In this document: positions 50,665-59,268 of the stretch, piece by piece
Numbering within the stretch: the first letter of the stretch is position 1
How the letters are laid out: each line of letters begins with the position of its first letter
Assembly (NCBI GenBank): GCA_934589145.1
Contig: CAKTNW010000005.1
Span: 38,900-102,899, forward strand
Reading direction: 5' to 3'
DNA: 64,000 nt
Source of the DNA: an uncultured Oscillospiraceae bacterium
GTDB lineage: Bacteria; Bacillota; Clostridia; Oscillospirales; Oscillospiraceae
The notes under the pieces: model-generated
What the model was told of the DNA's origin: nothing
Database searches by the model: none
Seen by the model: the letters and a program-made list of their open reading frames with translations, nothing else
Translations under genes and position numbers: made by a program

Positions 50665-50740
50665 GCACCTTTAGCTCAGTTGGTAGAGCACCTGACTCTT
50701 AATCAGGGTGTCCAGGGTTCGAGTCCCTGAAGGTGTACCA
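50665..50740 (+). tRNA. tRNA-Lys (anticodon CTT)
   Basis: 76 nt, full cloverleaf: acceptor GCACCTT/AAGGTGT, D-arm GCTCAGTTGGTAGAGC, anticodon stem CCTGA/TCAGG around CT-CTT-AA, T-arm CAGGG-TTCGAGT-CCCTG, encoded CCA. Confidence 0.96.
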
Positions 50741-50782
50741 TGGCAGAAGATCACCGACCCCACCGCCGGTGATTTTCTATAC

Positions 50783-50857
50783 GGCCCGTTGGTCAAGTGG
50801 TTAAGACAGAGGCCTCTCACGCCTTTAACATCGGTTCGAATCCGGTACGGGTCACCA
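50783..50857 (+). tRNA. tRNA-Glu (anticodon CTC)
   Basis: 75 nt. Acceptor GGCCCGT/ACGGGTC (one G-U), anticodon loop CT-CTC-AC on stem GAGGC/GCCTT, T-arm ATCGG-TTCGAAT-CCGGT, encoded CCA. A small hairpin ATCACCG/CGGTGAT sits between the two tRNAs (50750-50773). Confidence 0.95.
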
Positions 50858-50863
50858 CCAGAA

Positions 50864-50892
50864 AGAGCAAGCCGAAGGGCTTGCTCTTTTTT
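50864..50892 (+). terminator. Terminator after tRNA-Glu
   Basis: AGAGCAAGCC/GGCTTGCTCT (50864-50873/50878-50887), loop GAAG, followed by TTTTT. Confidence 0.92.
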
Positions 50893-50922
50893 ACGCCCTG
50901 CTTTTCTTTACGCGCTCTTAAC

Positions 50923-50951
50923 TCGACGGGCGGGTACTTTTCTGGTATACT
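50923..50951 (+). promoter_or_regulatory. Promoter of upstream ORF and corC-like gene
   Basis: TCGACG (50923-50928) and an extended -10 TGG-TATACT (50943-50951), spacer 17. Confidence 0.6.
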
Positions 50952-50987
50952 ATCTTCAATTTACAACAAAGGAGGAATCACGCTCAT

Positions 50988-51098
50988 ATGGATACTGACG
51001 GCGGTGACTATCCGGGTAACCATCTGAACTGCCATCTGTTTTTGCCGGCATATCTGCGCTGCGTTTCGTGGGGCAGACGTGCTTTTTTGCGCTTATAG
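50988..51098 (+). CDS. 36-codon upstream ORF (possible leader peptide)
   Basis: Begins MDTDGGDYPGNHLNCHLF, with AAAGGAGG 12 nt upstream, and ends 55 nt before the CorC-like gene. The Asp/Pro-rich start recalls leader peptides that destabilise the ribosome when Mg2+ is low, and the downstream protein belongs to a family tied to Mg2+/Co2+ transport. No homologue recalled; could be non-coding leader. Confidence 0.4.
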   Translation: MDTDGGDYPGNHLNCHLFLPAYLRCVSWGRRAFLRL

Positions 51099-51153
51099 CG
51101 GCATTTTTGCCATCAGAAAGACAGACGACAGAACAGAAAAGGAGCTACTTATA

Positions 51154-52410
51154 TTGTCAACCACAACTTGTATCATCATTATGGCGGTATGTCTGATGCT
51201 GTCCGCCTATTTCTCCGCCACGGAGACGGCCTTCTCCTCCGCCAACACCACCCGATTGCGGACGCTGGCGGAAAAGGGCAGCAAAAACGCCGCGCTGGCC
51301 CTGAAGCTTTTGGAACAGTACGACCGGCTGCTGTCCACCATCCTCATCGGCAACAACATCGTCAACATCGCCACCGCCTCCATCGGCACGGTGCTGTTCG
51401 TGAAGCACTACGGCGACGCGGGCGCCACCATCTCCACCGTGGTGGTGACGGTAGTGGTGCTGATCTTCGGCGAGATCTCCCCCAAGAGCATCGCCAAGGA
51501 CTGCGCCGAGAAATGCGCCATGCTGTCCGCGCCCATCCTGCAGGTGCTGATTTGGGTGCTGATGCCCCTGAACCTGCTGTTCTCCCTGTGGAAGAAGCTG
51601 CTGGCCAAGGTGTTCCGCCTCAGCGGTGACAGCAAAATGTCCCAGGAGGAGCTGCTGATGCTGGTGGACGAGGTGCAGCAGGACGGCAGCATTGACCGGG
51701 ACGAGGGCGAGCTGCTGAAAAACGCCATCGGCTTTTCCGAACAGGAGGCCCAGGATATCCTGATCCACCGGGTGGATCTGGCGGCCCTGCCCGTCACCGC
51801 CAGCAAGGAGGAGGTGGCGGCGCTGTTCACCCAGACCAAATACTCCCGCCTGCTGATCTATCAGGATTCCATCGACCATATTCTGGGCACCGTCCATCAG
51901 AAGGACTTCTATGTAGGCTGCGGCGTAACGGAGCAACCCCTGTCCGCCATCATCTCTCCGCCGGTGTTCGCGCTGGAGAACGAGCCCATCCGGCTGCTGC
52001 TGAAAAAGCTCCAGCAGGCCAAGACCCATGTGGCCGTGGTGGTGGACGAATACGGCGGCACCTGCGGCATCGTCACCATGGAGGACATTCTGGAGGAGCT
52101 GGTGGGCGAGATCTGGGATGAGCACGATGAGGAGGAGGTCTTTCTCCGGAAGATCGCGCCGGATACCTGGCTGGTGGACGCCGGCATGGATTTCGACGAC
52201 TTCGCCGAGTTCTTCCAGCTCAAGACCGATTCCGAGATGGTGTCCGTCAGCGGCTGGGTCATGGAGCAGTTCGGCCGCGTGCCAGAGGCAGGCGATTCCT
52301 TCACCTTTGACGATCTGGCCGTCCGGGTCACGCGGGTGGAAAACCACCGGATCGAGGAGATCCAGGTGACGCGGAAAGCCACAGATGAAACCACGGACAC
52401 GAAGGCATAG
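51154..52410 (+). CDS. CNNM/CorC/HlyC-family transporter with CBS domains
   Basis: 418 aa. DUF21 membrane domain (about 1-180; ETAFSSANTTRLRTLAEKGS, GNNIVNIATASIGT, IFGEISPKSIAK), a CBS pair (about 205-325; VDEYGGTCGIVTMEDILEELVGEI) and the CorC_HlyC C-terminal domain. Related proteins export or regulate Mg2+. Start is taken as TTG at 51154, with AAAAGGAG 9 nt upstream; the first ATG lies inside the first helix and further upstream starts lack support. Confidence 0.88.
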   Translation: MSTTTCIIIMAVCLMLSAYFSATETAFSSANTTRLRTLAEKGSKNAALALKLLEQYDRLLSTILIGNNIVNIATASIGTVLFVKHYGDAGATISTVVVTVVVLIFGEISPKSIAKDCAEKCAMLSAPILQVLIWVLMPLNLLFSLWKKLLAKVFRLSGDSKMSQEELLMLVDEVQQDGSIDRDEGELLKNAIGFSEQEAQDILIHRVDLAALPVTASKEEVAALFTQTKYSRLLIYQDSIDHILGTVHQKDFYVGCGVTEQPLSAIISPPVFALENEPIRLLLKKLQQAKTHVAVVVDEYGGTCGIVTMEDILEELVGEIWDEHDEEEVFLRKIAPDTWLVDAGMDFDDFAEFFQLKTDSEMVSVSGWVMEQFGRVPEAGDSFTFDDLAVRVTRVENHRIEEIQVTRKATDETTDTKA

Positions 52411-52430
52411 CTTTGCCAAAACAGGTAAAC

Positions 52431-52464
52431 AAAAAGCACTCTGTCTATCGGCAGAGTGCTTTTT
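52431..52464. terminator. Bidirectional terminator between corC-like and larC1
   Basis: AAAAAGCACTCTG/CAGAGTGCTTTTT (52431-52443/52452-52464), 8-nt loop, between convergent stop codons. It closes the minus-strand catabolic block. Confidence 0.9.
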
Positions 52465-52476
52465 TGCTACAATCTC

Positions 52477-53286
52477 TCAAATGTGCGCCGCGTCGCCCCA
52501 GAAGGCGCGGAGGCAGTTGGCGGCGGCGAACTCCTTGGTGCCCATGCCGTAGCCGATGGCCTGGGTGGTCATGACGGGCATATCGCCGAAGCGGGACACG
52601 AAATGCTTCAAAAGCGCCGCACCGGTGGGAGTACACAGCTCCGTTTGGATGGCGCCGCTGTAGGCGGGGATGCCCTGCAGCAGGTAGGCCGTGGCAGGAG
52701 TGGGCACCGGCAGGATGCCGTGGGCGCACCGCACCTGTCCGCTGCCCATGCAGACCGGCGAGGCCAGGATCTGCTGCGGGGCCAGCTTATGGAGCAGCAG
52801 ACACACCGCCGAGATGTCCGCCAGGGCGTCCATGGTGCCCACCTCGTGGAAGTGGATCTCCGTGACCGGCACGCCGTGGGCGTGGCTCTCCGCCTCTGCG
52901 ATCATGCTGTACACCGCCAGCACGTCCGCCTTTACCGCCTCCGGCAGGTTTAGGTGATCCTCTACGATGTGCGCGATGCCGTGAAGGCCGGTGTGGTGAT
53001 GATGGCCGTGAGCATGGTCATGGTGATGCGCGTGATCGTGGTCATGGTCATGATGATGATGATCGTGCATGACCTCGGATTCCTCCACGCCGTGGATCTT
53101 CACGGACATGTGCGTGCCGTGGATGCCGCAGCGCAGGACGCTCTCGCAGCCGTAGACCACGTCGGGGATGCCGATGGCGTTCAGCTCCGCCAGGGCCGCG
53201 TCCCTGTCCGGCATCAGCTCCAGCAGGGCCGCCGTCAGCATATCGCCTGCCGCGCCCATGGCGCAGTCCAGATACAGTGTTTTCAT
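52477..53286 (-). CDS. larC: LarC1-like nickel insertion protein, no LarC2 part
   Basis: 269 aa. Matches the N-terminal half of LarC, which inserts nickel into the pincer cofactor of lactate racemase-type enzymes (YLDCAMGAAGDMLTAALL, TEIHFHEVGTMDALADI, CTPTGAALLKHF). Residues 74-98 contain 17 His in 25 residues, a nickel store. It ends at NCLRAFWGDAAHI, about where Lactobacillus larC1 shifts frame into larC2, but only 12 bases separate its stop from a terminator. GGAGG 7 nt before ATG at 53286. Confidence 0.85.
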   Translation of the reverse strand: MKTLYLDCAMGAAGDMLTAALLELMPDRDAALAELNAIGIPDVVYGCESVLRCGIHGTHMSVKIHGVEESEVMHDHHHHDHDHDHAHHHDHAHGHHHHTGLHGIAHIVEDHLNLPEAVKADVLAVYSMIAEAESHAHGVPVTEIHFHEVGTMDALADISAVCLLLHKLAPQQILASPVCMGSGQVRCAHGILPVPTPATAYLLQGIPAYSGAIQTELCTPTGAALLKHFVSRFGDMPVMTTQAIGYGMGTKEFAAANCLRAFWGDAAHI

Positions 53287-53313
53287 CAGGATACCTCCGT
53301 ATGACAGATAGGG

Positions 53314-53343
53314 CTTTCGGGCGGAGTTGCCTCCGCCCGAAAG
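53314..53343 (-). other. Strong intergenic hairpin between DUF362 gene and larC1
   Basis: CTTTCGGGCGGAG/CTCCGCCCGAAAG, 13-bp perfect stem, 4-nt loop, no T-run on the minus strand. More likely a processing or attenuation element than a full terminator. Confidence 0.6.
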
Positions 53344-53350
53344 ATGCAGT

Positions 53351-54544
53351 TTAGTTGTAGCGCACGCCGTACTCCAGACGGTCGCCCAGGATGCCCTTGA
53401 CCACGTCGGCATTTCCGGGAGGGCAGCCGACGACCCAGCGGAAGCCCTTGGCGTCCGCCAGCTTCTTGCAGCAGATACCGATGCAGACGGTGTTGTCGGC
53501 ATTGGCGTCGGCAGGCAGCATGTCCTCGGTGCAGGGACCGACACAGACGTTCATGTTCTCCAGATAGGGGAACAGGTTCTGGGCCTTCATGTCCATCAGG
53601 GCGCTGATGACGGTGTTGTGGCAGCCGGTGCAGGCGTCCTTGCTGAAGATCAGGTTGAAGCTCTGGGGGATACCCTCGATCTCCACCTCGCAGGAGCGCT
53701 TGAAGCGGCTGGCGACGTTCTCCACCTTCTCGCCGATGACCTCGATCTTGGAAAGATCCATCTCGCCGAAGCCGCGCTTGTAGGCGGCGTTGGTGATCAT
53801 GACCTCCTTGGGCTCATAGCCCATGATCTTGCTGGTGACGGCCTCGCAGGCCACCAGATCCTTGGAGCCGACGATCAGATCCATCTTCTTGGTCTCGCCG
53901 AAGATGGGGCCCAGGCCCTGCTGGCCATAGGTGCCGTCGATGATCTCCAGGCAGGGCTTCAGGTGCAGGCACCAGTCCACGACGCCCTCGATCAGGCCCT
54001 TCTTGTGGAAGTCCTTCTTCTGGGTGTCGATCAGCAGGCCCTTCAGGTTCTTCATGCCCAGGGTGACCTCGGTCTGGTCGTGGGTCTTCATGACGGGGAC
54101 GGTAATGATGGCGTCGCAGTCACGCACCAGCTCCCAGGTGTTGATCTTGTTGAACACCACGCCGTTCTCGATATCCACGGTGCAGCGGGCGTTCTCCTTC
54201 TGCTTCAGGTCGATGACGGGGATGCCCTTGTCGCGCAGCTCCTGATAGCCGCACTTGGCGATGGTCAGCTCGGTGTCGGCGCCGGCGGCGGAGGACTCGG
54301 CGATGACAGGCTCGCCGCCTACGGCCTTGACGGCCTCATAGATGGCCAGGCAGACCTCCCAGCGGGTAACGCCGCCGGACAGGCGCTCGGTGGGGCAGGC
54401 CACCAGATTGGGCTTGATGATGACCTTGTAGCCGGGCTTGATGATATCTTCCAGGCCGCCCAGATCGGCGATGACCTGATCGACGACGGTCTTGATGGAG
54501 GCGTAATCCTCACCGTGGGTCTTGCGAATGGAAACAGTAGACAT
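53351..54544 (-). CDS. DUF362-domain FeS protein
   Basis: 397 aa. DUF362 core (PNLVACPTERLSGGVTRWEV, IITVPVMKTHDQTEVTLGMKNLKG) and a C-terminal cysteine set (CTGCHN, CVGPC, CIGICC) that could hold an FeS cluster. The biochemical role of the family is not settled. Start at 54544 with GGGAG upstream. Between ppnP and larC1 in the amino acid block. Confidence 0.85.
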   Translation of the reverse strand: MSTVSIRKTHGEDYASIKTVVDQVIADLGGLEDIIKPGYKVIIKPNLVACPTERLSGGVTRWEVCLAIYEAVKAVGGEPVIAESSAAGADTELTIAKCGYQELRDKGIPVIDLKQKENARCTVDIENGVVFNKINTWELVRDCDAIITVPVMKTHDQTEVTLGMKNLKGLLIDTQKKDFHKKGLIEGVVDWCLHLKPCLEIIDGTYGQQGLGPIFGETKKMDLIVGSKDLVACEAVTSKIMGYEPKEVMITNAAYKRGFGEMDLSKIEVIGEKVENVASRFKRSCEVEIEGIPQSFNLIFSKDACTGCHNTVISALMDMKAQNLFPYLENMNVCVGPCTEDMLPADANADNTVCIGICCKKLADAKGFRWVVGCPPGNADVVKGILGDRLEYGVRYN

Positions 54545-54620
54545 TGCGCTTTCTCCCTTCTGTATCACGATAACTTCTTTATTACTCTTGTCGGAAAAAA
54601 TAGGGTAATTCTAATATGGG

Positions 54621-54944
54621 TCAGTCCTTATAGTAGTCGCACAGGTACTCGGCCACGCCGTAGGTGCGGATGTCATACTCGCAGTTGGCCTGGATCTCGA
54701 AGGACTGGGGCGTTGTGAACTTCACCCAATCGGTGTCCACGGGGCGCTTGACCTCCACCTCACCGGCGATAAGGGTGACGATCTCGCGGTCGCCCACGCC
54801 GAAGGTATAGGTACCGGCGGTGATGATGCCCAGGGTGTGCTTCTCGCCGTCAGCGGTGAAGAAGGTGCGGCTGGTGACCTTGCCGTCCCAATAGACGTTG
54901 GCCTTGGTCATGACTTCCAGATTGCTCAGCTTTTCAGATACCAT
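54621..54944 (-). CDS. ppnP: Pyrimidine/purine nucleoside phosphorylase PpnP
   Basis: 107 aa, small cupin (DUF1255). KANVYWDGKVTSRTF and the TLGIITAGTYTFGVGDREIVTLIAGEVEV barrel are typical. Phosphorolyses several nucleosides in E. coli. About a dozen residues longer than usual at the N-terminus. AAGGAG before ATG at 54944. Confidence 0.88.
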   Translation of the reverse strand: MVSEKLSNLEVMTKANVYWDGKVTSRTFFTADGEKHTLGIITAGTYTFGVGDREIVTLIAGEVEVKRPVDTDWVKFTTPQSFEIQANCEYDIRTYGVAEYLCDYYKD

Positions 54945-54984
54945 GATGATTCTCCTTTTTATTATAGCATGTTGGGGAAAACTC

Positions 54985-55989
54985 TTACAAGACAAACCCG
55001 TACTTCACGGGGTCGGTGTCGTCGATCAGCAGGTTGTTGAAGCCGGTCACATAGGCGCTGCCTGTGATCTCAGGGATGATGGCGTCATAGTCCGCCACCT
55101 TCGTCCGCTCCAGCGCCTTGGCCCGGAAGCTGGTGCACAGCACGCTCTCATGGACGAATTCCTGCCCGATGTCCAGCTTGCCCCGTGCCACCAGCGTGGA
55201 CAGCTTGGCGCAGGTGCCGGTGCCGCAGGGAGAGCGATCCACTTCGCCATGGCCCAGCACCACCACGTTCTGCACGTCCACACCCGGCGTCTTGGGCGGG
55301 CCGTAGATCTCGATGAGCTCCACGCTGTTGATGTCCAGTGTGGGATGCTGGATCTCCACCTGCTGGTTGACGCACTTCATCAGGGACAGAGCCCGGGGAA
55401 TGATGGTGGGAAGCTGGGCCGGGCAGATATCGCCGATACCCAGTTGATCCTTGTTGACGATGCCGAAGAAGCTGCCGCCGAAGGCAATGTCCATGGTCAC
55501 ATCGCCGATCTCCGGGACATTGACCACCACGTCCTTTTTGTAAAGGAAGGCCGGTACGTTGCGGAAGGTGACCTCCACGGCGCGGCCGTTCTCCACCTTG
55601 ACCTTTACATGGACGGGGCCCGCGGGGGATTCCAGCGTCAGATCAGTATAGGGCTCGGTGACCTTCACCATGCCCAGCTCCACCAGCGCCGTGGCGACGC
55701 CGATGGTGCCGTGGCCGCACATGTTCAGGCAGCCCTCGCCGTCGATGAACAGCATGCCGTAGTCGCAGCTCGGGTCGGTGGGCTCGGTGACGATAGCGCC
55801 GAACATATCCGCGTGACCGCGGGGCTCCAGCATCACGGCCCGGCGCAGGTGGTCATAGTGCTCCATGAAGTAGTGCTTCTTCTCCATCATGGTCTTGCCC
55901 TTCAGCACCGGCAGGCCGCCGATGATCACACGGGTGGCCTGACCCATGGTGTGGGTGTCCACCGCACGGATGGAATGGATGATATTCAT
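54985..55989 (-). CDS. Proline racemase / hydroxyproline epimerase family
   Basis: 334 aa. Both catalytic cysteines of the two-base racemase mechanism are present: Cys91 in MCGHGTIG and Cys255 in DRSPCGTGTC. That rules out the dehydratase subgroup, which has Thr at the first site. Proline versus 4-hydroxyproline specificity cannot be read. AAAGGAG before the ATG; follows the YkvI permease by 19 nt. Confidence 0.9.
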   Translation of the reverse strand: MNIIHSIRAVDTHTMGQATRVIIGGLPVLKGKTMMEKKHYFMEHYDHLRRAVMLEPRGHADMFGAIVTEPTDPSCDYGMLFIDGEGCLNMCGHGTIGVATALVELGMVKVTEPYTDLTLESPAGPVHVKVKVENGRAVEVTFRNVPAFLYKKDVVVNVPEIGDVTMDIAFGGSFFGIVNKDQLGIGDICPAQLPTIIPRALSLMKCVNQQVEIQHPTLDINSVELIEIYGPPKTPGVDVQNVVVLGHGEVDRSPCGTGTCAKLSTLVARGKLDIGQEFVHESVLCTSFRAKALERTKVADYDAIIPEITGSAYVTGFNNLLIDDTDPVKYGFVL

Positions 55990-56008
55990 TGCAGAACTCC
56001 TTTCGCGT

Positions 56009-57151
56009 TTACTCCGCCGTCTCCACTTCGGCGGGAACCGCTTTCTTGGCGGAAGCGCGCATCGTCAGCGCCTTGACCACCATGAACGCCGCCATGATGA
56101 TGCCGGTCATACCCATGACAGAGTAGACGATGTTGACGATCACGCTGAAGGGCAGGAACAGGCCGCCCACGATGGCGAATGCCACGATACCGAAGATGAC
56201 GATGTAGAACTTCGCCGTGCCCTCCTTAGCGAACCGGTCGCCCAGCAGGAACAGCTGGCCGGTGGCGGTGGTAAAGATGCCCAGAATAATGATAATGGTG
56301 TAGGGCCCAGCCAGTTTCGGGATCATATTCTGTACAGCCGCCAGCATGGGGATCTGCGCGCCGGCGATGGCATCCAGATTCAGGGCCAGTGCCAGCACCA
56401 CCGCCAGAACGGGCAGATAGTAAAACACGGAGGACAGGCCGGTGGTCAGCAGCATCTGCTTTCTGTTCTTCAGCAGCGCGCCGGTAGCATGCACCCACGC
56501 GATGCAGCACATCATCAGCACACCGGAGTAGGAAAAACCGCACACCAGCGGGTGCTTGATGCCGAATACGTTGGGCTGCAGGATCTTGCCGTCAGCGACA
56601 TACTCCGCCGCTCTGACAGAGGCCTCCACGGGGCTGGTATCCGCCGTGCACACCATGTAGACGGCGCAGCCGACGGTGAACAGCAGGATAATGATACCGA
56701 TGGAGCCCAGCACATCCACCAGCTTGCGCAGACCCAGACACGCAATGGCACCGCAGAGGATACCCATGCCGATGGTGCCGATCCACTCAGGTAGGTGGTA
56801 GTACTGGTTGACGGTGGCGCCGGAGCCGGAGATCATCACCAGCACAAAGGCGATCAGGCAGACGTAGACATAGATATCGAAGATCTTGCCGATGGTCTTG
56901 CCGCAGTAGTACTGATAGGGGCTCTTATACTCCTCCATGGAGACCGTCATACCCGTGTTGTACATGATATAGTTGGTCACCACGGCGAACACCAAACCCA
57001 GGATCCAGATGATGTAGGGCCAGTAGCCGCCCCAGGAATTGAAGAACTGCATCACCTCATTGCCGGTGGCAAAACCGGAGCCGATATTGAATGCCGTATA
57101 TGCGCCAGCCAGCATAATGGCCTGCATGATCCAGTGCGGTTGCTTCTTCAT
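56009..57151 (-). CDS. YkvI-family amino acid permease
   Basis: 380 aa, about ten to eleven hydrophobic helices. The N-terminal AYTAFNIGSGFATGNEVMQFF unwound-helix segment is typical of the APC-fold YkvI family. Its place between P5C reductase and proline racemase suggests uptake of proline, hydroxyproline or a related amino acid; substrate inferred only from context. AAAGGGAGA ribosome binding site. Confidence 0.8.
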   Translation of the reverse strand: MKKQPHWIMQAIMLAGAYTAFNIGSGFATGNEVMQFFNSWGGYWPYIIWILGLVFAVVTNYIMYNTGMTVSMEEYKSPYQYYCGKTIGKIFDIYVYVCLIAFVLVMISGSGATVNQYYHLPEWIGTIGMGILCGAIACLGLRKLVDVLGSIGIIILLFTVGCAVYMVCTADTSPVEASVRAAEYVADGKILQPNVFGIKHPLVCGFSYSGVLMMCCIAWVHATGALLKNRKQMLLTTGLSSVFYYLPVLAVVLALALNLDAIAGAQIPMLAAVQNMIPKLAGPYTIIIILGIFTTATGQLFLLGDRFAKEGTAKFYIVIFGIVAFAIVGGLFLPFSVIVNIVYSVMGMTGIIMAAFMVVKALTMRASAKKAVPAEVETAE

Positions 57152-57225
57152 TCGTCATCTCCCTTTCATCTTGTTTTCTCTCTTAAATTCTCTCTTTGTT
57201 CTCTCGTTTTTGCGGGAATAAATGC

Positions 57226-58023
57226 TCAGTGGATGGAGTTGGCCTTCTTCACGGCGGCGTCCACGGAGGTCATCAGCGCGCCGGTGAAGCGCTCCTGATG
57301 CAGCACCTGCAGGGCCTCGATGGTAACACCGGCGGGAGAGGTCATATCGTCCACCTTCAGTGCGGGATGGGCACCGGTGGCGTCCAGCACCTGGGCCACG
57401 CCCAGCATGTTCTTGATGACCATGGCGCGGGAATCGGCACGGGAGAAACCGGCGTACACACCGGCGTCGATCAGGGCCTCGACGGTCTTGTAGAACCAGA
57501 TGGGGCCGGTGCAGCAGAAGGCGGTGAAGGTCTCGAACATGTTCTCGGTAACGTACATGGTCTGGCCCAGCGCGTTCAGCACGGTGGTGATGATGACCTT
57601 GTCGTCATCATTGACGTTGGGGTTGATGCAGGCGGCGGAATAGCCATTGCCGGACTGGATCAGGGTGTTGGGCATGACGCGCAGGATCTTCTTGTCCGCG
57701 CCCAACTGCTCCTCCAGCGTAGCCAGCGCCACGCCGCAGGCGATGGAGATGACGATGGTCTCCTTGTTCAGGTGGGGCTTGAGCACCTTGGTGACATTGG
57801 GGATCTGGTTGGGGTTGACGGCCAGGATCACCACGTCGGCAGTGGAAGCCTCGGCGGGATCGGTGGTGGTCAGGACGCCGTGGGTCTTTTCCAGATACTC
57901 GCGGCGGGCGGGCAGCAGCTCGCTGACGGTGATCTGCTGGGGCTCCACCACCTTGCCGCGGATCAAACCGCCCATAATGCCTTCGCCCATGGGGCCGCCG
58001 CCGAAAAATACGATCTTCTTCAT
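57226..58023 (-). CDS. proC: Pyrroline-5-carboxylate reductase
   Basis: 265 aa. Rossmann motif FFGGGPMGEGIMGGL, VILAVNPNQI, RVMPNT and the C-terminal signature DDMTSPAGVTIEAL. Reduces P5C to proline with NAD(P)H. In a catabolic operon it may act on P5C or another cyclic imine from hydroxyproline or ornithine. Start at 58023 after GAGGAGG. Confidence 0.92.
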   Translation of the reverse strand: MKKIVFFGGGPMGEGIMGGLIRGKVVEPQQITVSELLPARREYLEKTHGVLTTTDPAEASTADVVILAVNPNQIPNVTKVLKPHLNKETIVISIACGVALATLEEQLGADKKILRVMPNTLIQSGNGYSAACINPNVNDDDKVIITTVLNALGQTMYVTENMFETFTAFCCTGPIWFYKTVEALIDAGVYAGFSRADSRAMVIKNMLGVAQVLDATGAHPALKVDDMTSPAGVTIEALQVLHQERFTGALMTSVDAAVKKANSIH

Positions 58024-58053
58024 TTGAATGTCCTCCTCAGTCATATTTTGTGT

Positions 58054-58086
58054 CCTCCCGCACCGGCTCTCCTCCGGCGCGGGAGG
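58054..58086 (-). other. Intergenic hairpin between aminotransferase and proC
   Basis: CCTCCCGC/GCGGGAGG arms (58054-58061/58079-58086) and an inner CCGG pair, no T-run; possible mRNA processing or stability element inside the operon. Confidence 0.5.
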
Positions 58087-58092
58087 AAAAGG

Positions 58093-59265
58093 TTACTTCA
58101 TATCGGGATATGCCTTGCGGATGTAGGCGTCGATGCGGCGGACGGCTTCCTTCAGGTTATCGTCGGAGTTGGCGAACACCAGACGGAGGTAGCCCTCGCC
58201 CATGGCGCCGAAGGCTGTGCCGGGCACGCAGATGACGCGGGCGCCGCGGATCAGCTCCTCGGCGAACTCCTGGGAGCTCTTGCCGAAGGCTTTGATGTTG
58301 ACAAAGGCGTAGAAGCTGCCCTTGGGCTTGGCGCAGGTGAAGCCGGGGATGGCGTTGATGCCGTCCACCAGAATGTCACGGCGGCGGGTATAATCCGCCA
58401 GCATGGACTTGACGCACTCGGTGCTCTTCAGCGCCTCGGCGCACGCCACCTGAGAGAAGCTGGACACGCAGGACACCAGGCCCTCCTGCAGCGCGGCGAA
58501 CTTGGGCACATAGGCGGCGTCGGGCACCAGCAGATAGCCCACCCGCCAGCCGGTCATGGCATAGGTCTTGGAGAAGCTGTTCAGCACGATCACATGGTCG
58601 CGAACGTCGTCCACCTGGGCCACGGAGAAGGCCTCTACGCCGTCGTAGACGATGGCGTCATAGGGCTCGTCGGAGAACACCCACAGGTCGTGCTTCTTCA
58701 CCACCTCAGCGATGGCCAGCACGTCCTCCTTGCTCATCACCGCGCCGGTGGGGTTGCAGGGGGAGTTCAGGATGATGGCGCGGGTCTGCGGGGTGATGCA
58801 TTTCTCCACGTCGGCGGCGGTCATGTTGAAGCCGTTCTCCTCGTGGGCGGGCACGGGCACCGCCTTGGCACCGGCGATCATGGCCTGGCCGTAGTAGTTG
58901 GCAAAGCAGGGGTCGGGCACAAGGATCTCGTCGCCCCGGTTCAGCAGGGCCAGCAGGCACAGGGTCAGACCCTCCAGGGCGCCCACGGTCACCACCACGT
59001 TGTCGGCCTTGTAGCCATCCCAATAGGACTGGTAGCGGTCGGCCACCGCCTGACGCAGCACGGGCAGGCCCGCGTTGGGTGCGTAGTGGGTGTAATTCTC
59101 GTCCAGGGCCTTCTTGGCGGCCTCCTTGATGTAGGCCGGAGTCTCGAAGTTGGGCTCGCCCAGGGTCAGGGCGATGACATCGTCGTAGCCCGCCGCCAGG
59201 TCGAACATCTTGCGGATGCCGGAGGCGGGGTACTGCTTGGCAAGCTCAGAAATACGCAGTTCCAT
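58093..59265 (-). CDS. PLP-dependent class I/II aminotransferase
   Basis: 390 aa. Schiff-base lysine in NSFSKTYAMTGWRVGY (about residue 232), NSPCNPTGAVMS, and the C-terminal Arg region EGYLRLVFANS. Converts an amino acid to its 2-oxo acid, which the adjacent ferredoxin oxidoreductase could then use. Specificity unknown. 3 nt after abfD. Confidence 0.9.
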   Translation of the reverse strand: MELRISELAKQYPASGIRKMFDLAAGYDDVIALTLGEPNFETPAYIKEAAKKALDENYTHYAPNAGLPVLRQAVADRYQSYWDGYKADNVVVTVGALEGLTLCLLALLNRGDEILVPDPCFANYYGQAMIAGAKAVPVPAHEENGFNMTAADVEKCITPQTRAIILNSPCNPTGAVMSKEDVLAIAEVVKKHDLWVFSDEPYDAIVYDGVEAFSVAQVDDVRDHVIVLNSFSKTYAMTGWRVGYLLVPDAAYVPKFAALQEGLVSCVSSFSQVACAEALKSTECVKSMLADYTRRRDILVDGINAIPGFTCAKPKGSFYAFVNIKAFGKSSQEFAEELIRGARVICVPGTAFGAMGEGYLRLVFANSDDNLKEAVRRIDAYIRKAYPDMK

Positions 59266-59268
59266 GGT

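Noticed and set aside
52436..52480. Programmed frameshift from larC1 into larC2
   Set aside because: The stop is followed within 12 bases by a terminator, and no frame downstream could encode the roughly 150-residue LarC2 part.
53006..53065. Apparent CAT/CAC-type tandem repeats
   Set aside because: These are the codons of the LarC1 histidine-rich stretch, not a repeat array.
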